Part shown: positions 41,459 through 49,070 of the stretch, piece by piece
Numbering within the stretch: position 1 is the first letter of the stretch
Layout: each line of letters opens with the position of its first letter
Assembly: GCA_902771155.1 (NCBI GenBank)
Contig: CACXVS010000013.1
Coordinates: forward strand, 1-56,767
From: an uncultured Prevotellaceae bacterium
GTDB taxonomy: Bacteria; Bacteroidota; Bacteroidia; Bacteroidales; Bacteroidaceae
Length of the DNA stretch: 56,767 nt
Direction of reading: 5' to 3'
Notes under the pieces: generated by a model
Databases searched by the model: none
Seen by the model: only the letters and a program-made list of their open reading frames with translations
What the model was told of the DNA's origin: nothing
Made by a program: the position numbers and the translations under genes

Positions 41459-43072
41459 ATGACAAACAAAGTATTTTTTCTTATTTTGGCAGTAACAGGA
41501 CTTGGCTGGAGTAACACGGTAACCTCTCAGACCACTGCAGGCGAACCATGTACGTTTACGGAGGGAGTGAGATATTCTCAACTGGTTATCAACTCACGCA
41601 TAAACGACTTTAAGGCCAATCAATCTGATGCAGGCTTCGGCGTGTTCGACAGTCAAGGCAATCTTATCGCTGAGCCCAACTATTCCATGAAGAATCTTGA
41701 CTATGTGCCAGGACTGGTAGCAAAAGCCATCATTGAGGCAGTGTATTATTATAAGGACAATAGCATGGTGGACGTAAGACCATGGTATTATGCCATTCAA
41801 TATTATGCAAATACATACGATATCGCCCAAGACGGAAAAGAAGGCAAGTGCTTTGACGACATTAACGCCGTGAAACTCTACTTCAAGTTACAGGAAATGG
41901 CAGGAAACAAGACTTTTGCCGAAAGTCCCTATTTCACGAACGACGAAACCGTCTCTACGGCAAAAAAACGTTTCGCCGATGCCCTCACCTCCATCGCTAT
42001 TGCCAATACCGACTATGTCATTAAAGAAAGTACGCTGGCAGGTGCAGCCGGTGGCTGGTGGCACAAGTCGTTCTACACAGACCAGATGTGGTGTGACGGG
42101 CAGTATATGGGACCGGCTCTCTTGGCACAAATGGCAAACGAATACACGGACTATGCCGCCATCAGTGACAACGACTGGGATCTGATTACCAAACAGTTCA
42201 CTATCTCATGGCATTACCTATGGAACGATGAGGTGAAACTTCTCTACCATGCTTTCACTGCCGATCCTGCAGGAGAGGCAGCGAAAATATGGGTGGGCAT
42301 CTCTGCCGAACCGGGGGCTGAGGTTTATCATTCTGCCGAATATTGGGGACGTGCCACAGGCTGGTACTTCCTGGCACTTGTCGATGTCCTGGAACAGATG
42401 GTGAAGGCAGGACTGACGGCAACCGAGAACTTCCAAACTTTATACGGCTATCTTCAACAACTGGCAGCAGGCATTGCCGCTAAACAAGATGTCAAGACAG
42501 GTTGCTGGTATCAGTTGCTGAATTATGACGACACCTACGTCGCTACAGACTATAACAGCGACTTCTGTTACACCTCGTCGCCAGTGGCCAACTATCTGGA
42601 GTCATCATGTACGGCGATTTTTATTGCTTCCTACCTCAAGGGAATGCGCCTTGGGCTTTTTGATGCCGACTATACCGACCTGGCCAAGAAAGCCTATCGT
42701 GGCTTTGTCGAGAATTTCATGGTGGCTGACGGCATGGGCGGTGTCCACTTGGTAAGATGCAGTAAGTCGGCAGGACTTGCAGGCTTCGCATTCCGTGACG
42801 GTTCTGCCAACTATTATCTCATGGGTAAAGATACCGAACCCACCTCTACTTCAGGCAGCAACTTCTATACCGAGGGCAAGGTATTGGGAGGCTTCATCAT
42901 GGCAGCTACTGAATATGAACGTCTGGGAGACACAGAAACGGGCATCGTTCCTGTCAGGAAGCAGAATGCTACCACCTCTTCCTATTCTCTCTCTGGCACC
43001 AAACTCAGTCAGCCATCCCGACGTGGCATCTATGTCAAGGGAGGAAAGAAGTATCTTCCAACTAAAGAATAG
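41459..43072 (+). CDS. GH105/GH88-like unsaturated rhamnogalacturonyl hydrolase
   Basis: A 537-residue exported enzyme with a signal peptide (about 1-24) and an (alpha/alpha)6 barrel. Catalytic Asp is likely D213 in WCDGQYMGPALLAQ, corresponding to the YteR-type Asp, and YWGRATGWYFLALVDVL is the second family motif. It releases unsaturated galacturonate from pectin-lyase products. The C-terminal ~25 residues (YSLSGTKLSQPSRRGIYVKG) form the short sorting-like motif common on extracellular Prevotella enzymes. I chose the ATG at 41459, preceded by GGGAAAAA, over an upstream in-frame ATG at 41399 that lies before the promoter. Confidence 0.9.
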   Translation: MTNKVFFLILAVTGLGWSNTVTSQTTAGEPCTFTEGVRYSQLVINSRINDFKANQSDAGFGVFDSQGNLIAEPNYSMKNLDYVPGLVAKAIIEAVYYYKDNSMVDVRPWYYAIQYYANTYDIAQDGKEGKCFDDINAVKLYFKLQEMAGNKTFAESPYFTNDETVSTAKKRFADALTSIAIANTDYVIKESTLAGAAGGWWHKSFYTDQMWCDGQYMGPALLAQMANEYTDYAAISDNDWDLITKQFTISWHYLWNDEVKLLYHAFTADPAGEAAKIWVGISAEPGAEVYHSAEYWGRATGWYFLALVDVLEQMVKAGLTATENFQTLYGYLQQLAAGIAAKQDVKTGCWYQLLNYDDTYVATDYNSDFCYTSSPVANYLESSCTAIFIASYLKGMRLGLFDADYTDLAKKAYRGFVENFMVADGMGGVHLVRCSKSAGLAGFAFRDGSANYYLMGKDTEPTSTSGSNFYTEGKVLGGFIMAATEYERLGDTETGIVPVRKQNATTSSYSLSGTKLSQPSRRGIYVKGGKKYLPTKE

Positions 43073-43126
43073 GGCTCAAGAAAGTAAATAAATCCGCTTT
43101 CTCTTCGCTAAATAGAATTTTTGCAC

Positions 43127-43134
43127 TATCTTTG
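43127..43134 (+). promoter_or_regulatory. Predicted -7 element of pyrE
   Basis: TATCTTTG lies 21 bp before the pyrE ATG. No convincing -33 TTTG at standard spacing. Confidence 0.6.
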
Positions 43135-43155
43135 CAGCCAAAATATTATTAAGAT

Positions 43156-43785
43156 ATGGATATCAAGAATCAATTTGCCAGAAAACTGATGGACATTCAG
43201 GCCATCAAGTTACAGCCTAATGACCCGTTTACATGGGCCTCGGGCTGGAAGTCACCCATTTATACCGACAATCGTAAGACATTGTCGTTTCCTCAGGTGC
43301 GCTCGTTTGTCAAACTTGAGCTCTGCCATGTCATCCAGGAGAATTTCCCTGAGGCAGAGGCAGTGGCTGGTGTGGCTACTGGTGCTATTGCCCAGGGTGC
43401 GTTAGTTGCAGAGGAACTGGGACTTCCCTATAGCTATGTCCGTCCGAAGCCAAAAGACCATGGTATGGGTAATCAGGTGGAAGGTGAGATCAAGAAGGGT
43501 GCAAAGGTCATCGTTGTCGAAGACCTGATTTCTACTGGCGGTTCGTCGCTGAAGGCAGTAGCCGCTCTGCGCGAATATGGTGTCGAGGTGATTGGTATGG
43601 TGGCTTCGTTTACCTATGGTTTCCCTGTAGCTGAGGAGGCTTTCAAGGAGGCTGGTGTTAAACTCATCACGCTGAGCAACTACGAGGCTGTGATTGAGGA
43701 GGCCGCCAAGACAGGGTATATCAAAGAGGAAGATAAAGCCGTACTTGCCGAGTGGCGTAAGAGTCCATCCACGTGGAAACAGTAA
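43156..43785 (+). CDS. pyrE: Orotate phosphoribosyltransferase
   Basis: A 209-residue pyrimidine-biosynthesis enzyme that makes OMP from orotate and PRPP. The PRPP-binding motif is VIVVEDLISTGGSSLKAV (near 116-133), the flexible-loop motif is YVRPKPKDHGMGNQVEG, and the N-terminal WASGWKSPIYTDNR binds orotate. The stop codon's last base starts a 14-bp tandem repeat that separates it from the SRPBCC gene. Confidence 0.96.
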   Translation: MDIKNQFARKLMDIQAIKLQPNDPFTWASGWKSPIYTDNRKTLSFPQVRSFVKLELCHVIQENFPEAEAVAGVATGAIAQGALVAEELGLPYSYVRPKPKDHGMGNQVEGEIKKGAKVIVVEDLISTGGSSLKAVAALREYGVEVIGMVASFTYGFPVAEEAFKEAGVKLITLSNYEAVIEEAAKTGYIKEEDKAVLAEWRKSPSTWKQ

Positions 43786-43812
43786 TCTTCAATGTTCAAT
43801 CTTCAATGTTCA
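43785..43812. repeat. 14-bp tandem repeat between pyrE and the SRPBCC gene
   Basis: ATCTTCAATGTTCA is present twice in exact copy (43785-43798, 43799-43812). The array starts at the last base of the pyrE stop codon and ends 7 bp before the next ATG. Confidence 0.85.
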
Positions 43813-43819
43813 ATACACT

Positions 43820-44251
43820 ATGGGAATATTCGGAAGTGAAGAGAAATTCGAGAGTAGCGTGAAGTTCGTACCCTACTCGCAGCAGGCAGTCTATGACAAT
43901 ATCAGCGACCTGAGGAATCTGGAGAAGGTGCGCGACCGTGTGCCAGAGGATAAGGTAAACGATTTTGCCTTTGATCAGGATACCGTCAGTCTGAACGTGG
44001 CTCCCGTCGGAGAACTCAAGCTCCGCATCTGTGAGCGTGAGGAGCCGAAATGTGTCAAGTTTGAGACTGTCCAGTCACCGTTGCCCTTCAATGTCTGGGT
44101 GCAGGTGCTTCCCGTCGATGAGAACAATGCCAAGATGAAGGTGACGGTGAAGGCCGAACTGAACCCCTTTATCAAATCGATGGTAGAGAAACCCCTCCAG
44201 GACGGTGTGGAGAAGATTGCTGATGCATTATCACAAATACACTACGTATGA
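43820..44251 (+). CDS. SRPBCC family protein
   Basis: A 143-residue protein with the START/SRPBCC helix-grip fold, recognised from SSVKFVPYSQQAVYDNISDLRNLEKVRDRVPE (in parts: SSVKFVPYSQQAVYDNI, NLEKVRDRVPE) and its long C-terminal helix. Such domains bind hydrophobic ligands. No signal peptide. The function here is unknown. I chose the ATG at 43820 because upstream in-frame sequence is repeat DNA and pyrE. It overlaps argH by 4 bp (ATGA), so expression is coupled. Confidence 0.82.
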   Translation: MGIFGSEEKFESSVKFVPYSQQAVYDNISDLRNLEKVRDRVPEDKVNDFAFDQDTVSLNVAPVGELKLRICEREEPKCVKFETVQSPLPFNVWVQVLPVDENNAKMKVTVKAELNPFIKSMVEKPLQDGVEKIADALSQIHYV

Positions 44252-45582
44252 AACTCTGGGAAAAGAACTTTGAGATCAACAAGGAAATAGAGCGATTCAC
44301 TGTAGGACGTGACCGTGAGATGGATCTCTATCTGGCTAAGTACGACGTGCTGGGTTCTATGGCCCACATCACCATGCTCGAGAGCATCGGACTGTTAGAG
44401 AAGGAAGAACTGGCGCAGTTGTTGACAGAGTTGAAGAATATCTATCTGATGGCTGAGCGTGGCGAGTTTGTCATCGAGGATGATGTAGAGGATGTGCATT
44501 CCCAAGTGGAGATGTTGTTGACGCGCAAACTTGGTGATATGGGTAAGAAGATACACTCCGGGCGCTCTCGTAACGATCAGGTGCTAGTCGATCTGAAACT
44601 CTTTACCCGTCAGGCATTGAAGGAAATCGCCGATGAGGTGAAGAGTCTCTTCGACGAACTGATTCAAAAGAGCAATCAATATAAGGATGTGCTCATGCCT
44701 GGCTATACTCATCTCCAGATAGCGATGCCCTCCAGTTTTGGACTGTGGTTTGGTGCCTATGCAGAGAGTCTTTGCGACGATATGCTTTTTCTGCAGGCTG
44801 CCTATAAAATGACCAACCGCAACCCCCTTGGAAGTGCCGCTGGTTATGGCTCGTCGTTCCCCTTGAACCGTACGATGACCACAGAGTTGCTGGGCTTCGA
44901 CTCGATGGACTATAACGTGGTGTATGCCCAGATGGGGCGTGGCAAGATGGAGCGCAATGTGGGCTTCGCCATCGCCACCATTGCTGGTACTATCGCCAAG
45001 ATGGCCTTCGACGCCTGCCTGTTTAATTCGCAGAACTTCTCGTTTGTTAAACTCCCCAAGGAGTGTACGACGGGCTCCAGTATCATGCCTCACAAGAAGA
45101 ATCCCGATGTATTTGAACTGATCCGTGCCAAGTGCAACAAACTGCAGTCGCTGCCTCAGCAGATTACGCTGATTATGAACAATCTGCCCGTGGGCTATTT
45201 CCGTGACCTTCAGATTATTAAAGAAGTGTTCCTGCCTGCCTTCGACGAATTGAAGGATTGTCTGCAGATGGCCGCTTACATTATAAATAAGATAGAGGTG
45301 AATGAGCACATCCTCGACAACCCGATGTACGACCCGATCTTTTCTGTCGAGGAGGTGAACCGTCTGGCTGCTAGTGGTATGCCCTTCCGCGATGCCTACA
45401 AGAAGGTGGGTCTTGACATCGAGGCTGGCCAATTCAAGGCTGATCATCAGATTCATCATACCCATGAGGGCTCCATCGGCAATCTTTGTAACGACCAGAT
45501 CCAGACCCTCATGCAGCAGACGTTCGACGGTTTCCATTTCGAGCGTATGCTCCAAGCCGAACGAAAGCTCCTCGGCAGATGA
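44248..45582 (+). CDS. argH: Argininosuccinate lyase
   Basis: A 444-residue fumarase/aspartase-superfamily enzyme that splits argininosuccinate into arginine and fumarate. Superfamily signature GSSIMPHKKNPD lies near 277, HSGRSRNDQV near 97, and GYTHLQIAMPSSFG near 150. The lyase is preceded by the SRPBCC gene and overlaps a lipoprotein gene by 4 bp downstream. Confidence 0.96.
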   Translation: MKLWEKNFEINKEIERFTVGRDREMDLYLAKYDVLGSMAHITMLESIGLLEKEELAQLLTELKNIYLMAERGEFVIEDDVEDVHSQVEMLLTRKLGDMGKKIHSGRSRNDQVLVDLKLFTRQALKEIADEVKSLFDELIQKSNQYKDVLMPGYTHLQIAMPSSFGLWFGAYAESLCDDMLFLQAAYKMTNRNPLGSAAGYGSSFPLNRTMTTELLGFDSMDYNVVYAQMGRGKMERNVGFAIATIAGTIAKMAFDACLFNSQNFSFVKLPKECTTGSSIMPHKKNPDVFELIRAKCNKLQSLPQQITLIMNNLPVGYFRDLQIIKEVFLPAFDELKDCLQMAAYIINKIEVNEHILDNPMYDPIFSVEEVNRLAASGMPFRDAYKKVGLDIEAGQFKADHQIHHTHEGSIGNLCNDQIQTLMQQTFDGFHFERMLQAERKLLGR

Positions 45583-46127
45583 AATATACTTTCGTTTGTT
45601 TGATCATACTCCTGTTTGCTGCATGTACGGCTGATGAGAGTATCAGTCGGGACTACCGTTGCAGTTTCGTTTTCGACACGACGCTCCATCCCTTGCCTTG
45701 CCAATTGACGGGCATCGTGGGTAATAGCGGCCATTTCTGTAAGGTATCGACTTATCTCTCGCAGGGTGTCACCTATCTGAAAACCACCCGCAACTATGAT
45801 GGTGCCACTGAGGATATTGCTCTTACTACCGCCAAAGAGAGTCAGATTCATTTCGCTCTTGGCGCTAACAATAGTCTTATTATCGGAACCAGCACTTATG
45901 ATTTCACCATCAAGGCCTACGACGGCCAGTGCCCCAATTGTCTCAGCGATTACAATGGCATCAACTACCCCTTGACCTGGCAGAACAATGGGCAGCAACT
46001 CCATTGTGCCAAGTGCGGTCGCAGCTATGATGTCAACAATGGGGTCGTGGCCGAAGGCGCTTCCGGTCGTCAGCTTCTCACCTATATGGCCGCCTATGAT
46101 GGCAGTGTGCTTCGTGCCTGGAACTGA
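45579..46127 (+). CDS. Lipoprotein with two CxxC pairs (zinc-ribbon/Rieske-like fold)
   Basis: A 182-residue predicted lipoprotein (lipobox FAAC, Cys16). Two CxxC pairs, CPNC (C118, C121) and CAKC (C143, C146), lie in a beta-rich C-terminal half ending GRSYDVNNGVVAEG, which looks like a metal-binding ribbon or a Rieske-like scaffold where cysteines replace the usual Cys/His pairs. I do not recognise a named family. The ATG overlaps the argH stop as ATGA. Confidence 0.78.
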   Translation: MKYTFVCLIILLFAACTADESISRDYRCSFVFDTTLHPLPCQLTGIVGNSGHFCKVSTYLSQGVTYLKTTRNYDGATEDIALTTAKESQIHFALGANNSLIIGTSTYDFTIKAYDGQCPNCLSDYNGINYPLTWQNNGQQLHCAKCGRSYDVNNGVVAEGASGRQLLTYMAAYDGSVLRAWN

Positions 46128-46184
46128 ACCCCAGGGATTGCTATCACAAAAAAAGGCATATCATTGCAAATAATTAATAAAATA

Positions 46185-46216
46185 TTTGGCTATTCCAACA
46201 AATAGCCGTAAATTTG
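46185..46216 (+). promoter_or_regulatory. tRNA-Leu promoter with a dyad in its spacer
   Basis: TTTG (46185-46188), a 20-bp spacer and TAAATTTG (46209-46216) form the promoter, 10 bp before the tRNA. The spacer contains a perfect 7-bp inverted repeat, GGCTATT (46188-46194) and AATAGCC (46201-46207). Confidence 0.75.
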
Positions 46217-46226
46217 CAGCTGGTTT

Positions 46227-46312
46227 GCCGCAATGGTGGAATTGGTAGACACGAGGGACTTAAAATCCCTTGGCCAGTAATGGCTGTGCGGGTTCGAGTC
46301 CCGCTCGCGGCA
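46227..46312 (+). tRNA. tRNA-Leu (anticodon UAA)
   Basis: An 86-nt type II tRNA. The anticodon stem AGGGA/TCCCT (46254-46258, 46266-46270) encloses loop CTTAAAA with anticodon TAA at 46261-46263. The D-arm has GGTGGAATTGGTAGACAC, the long variable arm folds GGCCA/TGGCT, and the T-arm GCGGG-TTCGAGT-CCCGC is standard. The acceptor stem pairs except position 6, A against C67. CCA is not encoded. Confidence 0.95.
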
Positions 46313-46350
46313 CTAATACAAGAAAAACGAACTGGAATAAATATAACAAT

Positions 46351-48024
46351 ATGAATAGAAAGAATTACCTCCTCCTGTCTGCTGCATCTCTGATGCTCCT
46401 TAGTTCGTGCTCCAAACTTGGTGCGCTCTCGGCAGACAACTTCACAGTGACCCCCAATCCGCTTGAGACCCAAGCAGGTACAGTTCCCGCCACTATCAAC
46501 GGACATTTCCCTGAGAAGTACATGAAGAAAAAGGCCGTTGTGACCGTTATTCCTGAATTACGCTACTCCAACGGGGAGGTGGTACAGGGTAACACAGCTA
46601 CCTTCCAGGGCGAGAGTGTCGCAGGCAACGATCAGACAATCTCCTACAAGGTGGGTGGTAATTATACGATGAAGACTAATTTCGCCTATGTTGGCGACAA
46701 TAAGGCTGATATGTACCTTACATTCAACGCCCGTTTGGGTTCTAAGCAGGTGGCTATTCCGGCAGTGAAGGTGGCCGAAGGCATTATTGCCACCTCCGAA
46801 CTTTATAAGCGGACCATCACTACTGCCAATGCTGCATTGGCTCCCGATGCCTACCAGCGCATCAATAAGAAGAAGCAGGAAGCGAATATCCGTTTCCTTA
46901 TTCAGCAGGCTAACCTCCGTAAGAGCGAGCTGAAGAACAACTCTGTTCAGGAGTTTGTCCGTATGCTCAAAAAGATCAACGACGATCAGGAGAGTCTGGC
47001 ATTGGATAATGTCGAGGTATCAGCTTATGCCTCGCCCGATGGTGGCTTCTCTCTGAATGATAAGTTGGCCAATGAGCGCCAGAAGGTATCGGAGAACTAT
47101 GTGAACCAGGAGTTGAAGAAGATCCGTATGAATGCTCCCGTTGACGCCAAATACACCGCCCAGGACTGGGACGGTTTCCAGGCGCTCGTTCAGGCTAGCG
47201 ACATTCAGGACAAGGATATCATTCTTCGTGTGCTGTCAATGTATAAGGATCCTCAGGAGCGTGAACAGCAGATCCGCAATATCTCCGTTGCCTTCCGTGA
47301 GTTGGCTGACGGCATCCTGCCTCAGTTGCGCCGTTCACGTCTCACTATCAACTATGAGACAATAGGTCGCAGCGATGAGCAGATTCTTGACCAGATAAAG
47401 GCTGACGCCACCCGTCTCAGCATTGAGGAGTTACTCTACGGTGCTGCCCTCAAGACCGACCCTGCTGAGGCAGAGTCCGTCTATCAGTTGGCTACCAGGA
47501 TTTATCCCAACGATGCTCGTGCTTATAATAATCTGGCTACGCTCGCCTATGCCAAGGGTAACTATGAGGCTGCCAAGACCTATATCGAAAAGGCCCGTAG
47601 TGTGAATGCCAACCTCCCTGAAGCACAGGCTAACCTCGGCATGCTCGCCCTGAAAAATGGCGATGTGGCCACTGCTGAGCAGTATATTGCCAGTGCCACT
47701 GGCGCCAATGGTCTCTCAGAGGTGCTGGGCAACCTGAACCTCGCCAAAGGCAACTACGCCCAGGCTGAGCAGGACTTTGCCGACATCTATTCCAATAGTG
47801 CTGCTTTGGCCCAGATACTCAATAAGAACTATGCCTCGGCAGAGGTCACTTTGCGCTATGTGAAGCAACCCGATGCCATTACAGACTATCTGAAGGCTGT
47901 ACTCTTTGCCCGTTTGGGTAATCTCGACAATGCTGCTGAGGCTCTGCGCTCTGCCATCAGCAAGGATAACTCTCTCGCTGGCTATGCTGCCAACGACCTT
48001 GAACTCGCAAAGGTAAAGAAATGA
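46351..48024 (+). CDS. TPR lipoprotein with an OmpA-like segment
   Basis: A 557-residue lipoprotein (lipobox LLSSC, Cys20). The N-terminal half has beta-rich domains and an OmpA-like region around VEVSAYASPDGGFSLNDKLANER (given as VEVSAYASPDGG and LNDKLANER). The C-terminal half (about 370-555) has TPR helices such as ARAYNNLATLAYAKGNYEAAKTY and EAQANLGMLALKNGD. It resembles Bacteroidales envelope proteins of unclear function. I chose the ATG at 46351, downstream of tRNA-Leu, because an upstream in-frame start would fall inside the tRNA. The ATGA overlap couples it to the next gene. Confidence 0.83.
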   Translation: MNRKNYLLLSAASLMLLSSCSKLGALSADNFTVTPNPLETQAGTVPATINGHFPEKYMKKKAVVTVIPELRYSNGEVVQGNTATFQGESVAGNDQTISYKVGGNYTMKTNFAYVGDNKADMYLTFNARLGSKQVAIPAVKVAEGIIATSELYKRTITTANAALAPDAYQRINKKKQEANIRFLIQQANLRKSELKNNSVQEFVRMLKKINDDQESLALDNVEVSAYASPDGGFSLNDKLANERQKVSENYVNQELKKIRMNAPVDAKYTAQDWDGFQALVQASDIQDKDIILRVLSMYKDPQEREQQIRNISVAFRELADGILPQLRRSRLTINYETIGRSDEQILDQIKADATRLSIEELLYGAALKTDPAEAESVYQLATRIYPNDARAYNNLATLAYAKGNYEAAKTYIEKARSVNANLPEAQANLGMLALKNGDVATAEQYIASATGANGLSEVLGNLNLAKGNYAQAEQDFADIYSNSAALAQILNKNYASAEVTLRYVKQPDAITDYLKAVLFARLGNLDNAAEALRSAISKDNSLAGYAANDLELAKVKK

Positions 48025-49040
48025 AGAAGTCCCTCTTGCCCATGTGCCTTTTTGCCATCTCACTTTTTGTCACTGCTTGTGGTGGTGGCAGGAGTAACTT
48101 TCTGGCTGAAGGCAATTTTAAGGGCTTTAACGAGGGCGAACTCTATATCTACGGTAACGACGGCACGCATGCCCTCGATACCGTAACTGTAGTAAAGGGC
48201 CATTTCCATTATGAGATTCCGCTCGAAGACACCACGCTCTTCATCATGGTATTCCCTAACTTTACCGAACTGCCCTTCTTAGGTGCCAAGGGCGCTACCG
48301 TCGAGGTCGAGGGCGACGCCACCCATCTGCGTGAGACCTCTATTACAGGGCTTCGTGAAAACGAGTACATGACCAAATACCGTCGCAGTACCAGCGGTAA
48401 GACACCCCCAGAGATTGCTGCTCTTGTAGCGCAGTTCATCAAGGACCACCCATCTTCCCCCTTTGCCACCTATATGGTGCGACGCCATTTTATCCAGGCG
48501 CCTATTCCTGACTATGCCCAGGCTATCGAGTTGCTAAAGCTCGTCGAGAAGGCTCGTCCTGAAAAGAAAAAAGACATCGAGGCCCTTGTTCAGCAGATGC
48601 AGGGTCTCAAGGCGCTTAAGGTCGGTGGTCAGTTGCCCAAGTTCAGTGCTACTGATGTGAACGGTCGCTCCGTCAGTTCGACTGATCTTAATGCTCCTGT
48701 GAACGTCATCACCGTCTGGGCTACGTGGAATTACGAGAGTACCGCCCTTCAGCGTCGCTTGCAGACTACCTATAACAAGTATAAGGACCGGCTCAAGATT
48801 GTGAGTATCTGCTTGGATGCTGATGCAAAAGACTGTCGTAGGCGTGTCAGCCGTGATTCCGTCAAGTGGAGCACTGTCTGTGACGGGCGCCAGTGGGATA
48901 CCCCGATGCTGCGCCAGACGGGCTTGTCTTATGTCCCAGACAATATCATTACCGACGCCCACGGCAAGATTATCGCCCACACCCTCAATACCAATGACCT
49001 CAACCAAAAGATAGAAGACCTCCTCAAGGAAAAAGAATGA
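48021..49040 (+). CDS. DUF4369/thioredoxin-fold lipoprotein lacking the CxxC motif
   Basis: A 339-residue lipoprotein (lipobox VTAC, Cys20). An N-terminal DUF4369-like beta-sandwich (about 25-125) precedes a thioredoxin/AhpC-TSA-like domain (about 200-335). Where an active thioredoxin has W-C-x-x-C, this has WATWNYES: N237 and S240 replace the two cysteines. The cis-proline region VPDN is present. It therefore cannot do ordinary disulfide exchange and may bind or scaffold. The ATG overlaps the upstream gene's stop. Confidence 0.85.
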   Translation: MKKSLLPMCLFAISLFVTACGGGRSNFLAEGNFKGFNEGELYIYGNDGTHALDTVTVVKGHFHYEIPLEDTTLFIMVFPNFTELPFLGAKGATVEVEGDATHLRETSITGLRENEYMTKYRRSTSGKTPPEIAALVAQFIKDHPSSPFATYMVRRHFIQAPIPDYAQAIELLKLVEKARPEKKKDIEALVQQMQGLKALKVGGQLPKFSATDVNGRSVSSTDLNAPVNVITVWATWNYESTALQRRLQTTYNKYKDRLKIVSICLDADAKDCRRRVSRDSVKWSTVCDGRQWDTPMLRQTGLSYVPDNIITDAHGKIIAHTLNTNDLNQKIEDLLKEKE

Positions 49041-49070
49041 TAATGATATAATATAAAACCCACTAATACT

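Noticed and set aside
44584..45555. A 323-codon minus-strand frame opposite argH
   Set aside because: Antisense of a canonical argH, without a promoter or motif.
46174..46506. A 110-codon minus-strand frame over the tRNA
   Set aside because: It crosses tRNA-Leu and the start of the TPR lipoprotein gene; no evidence of coding.
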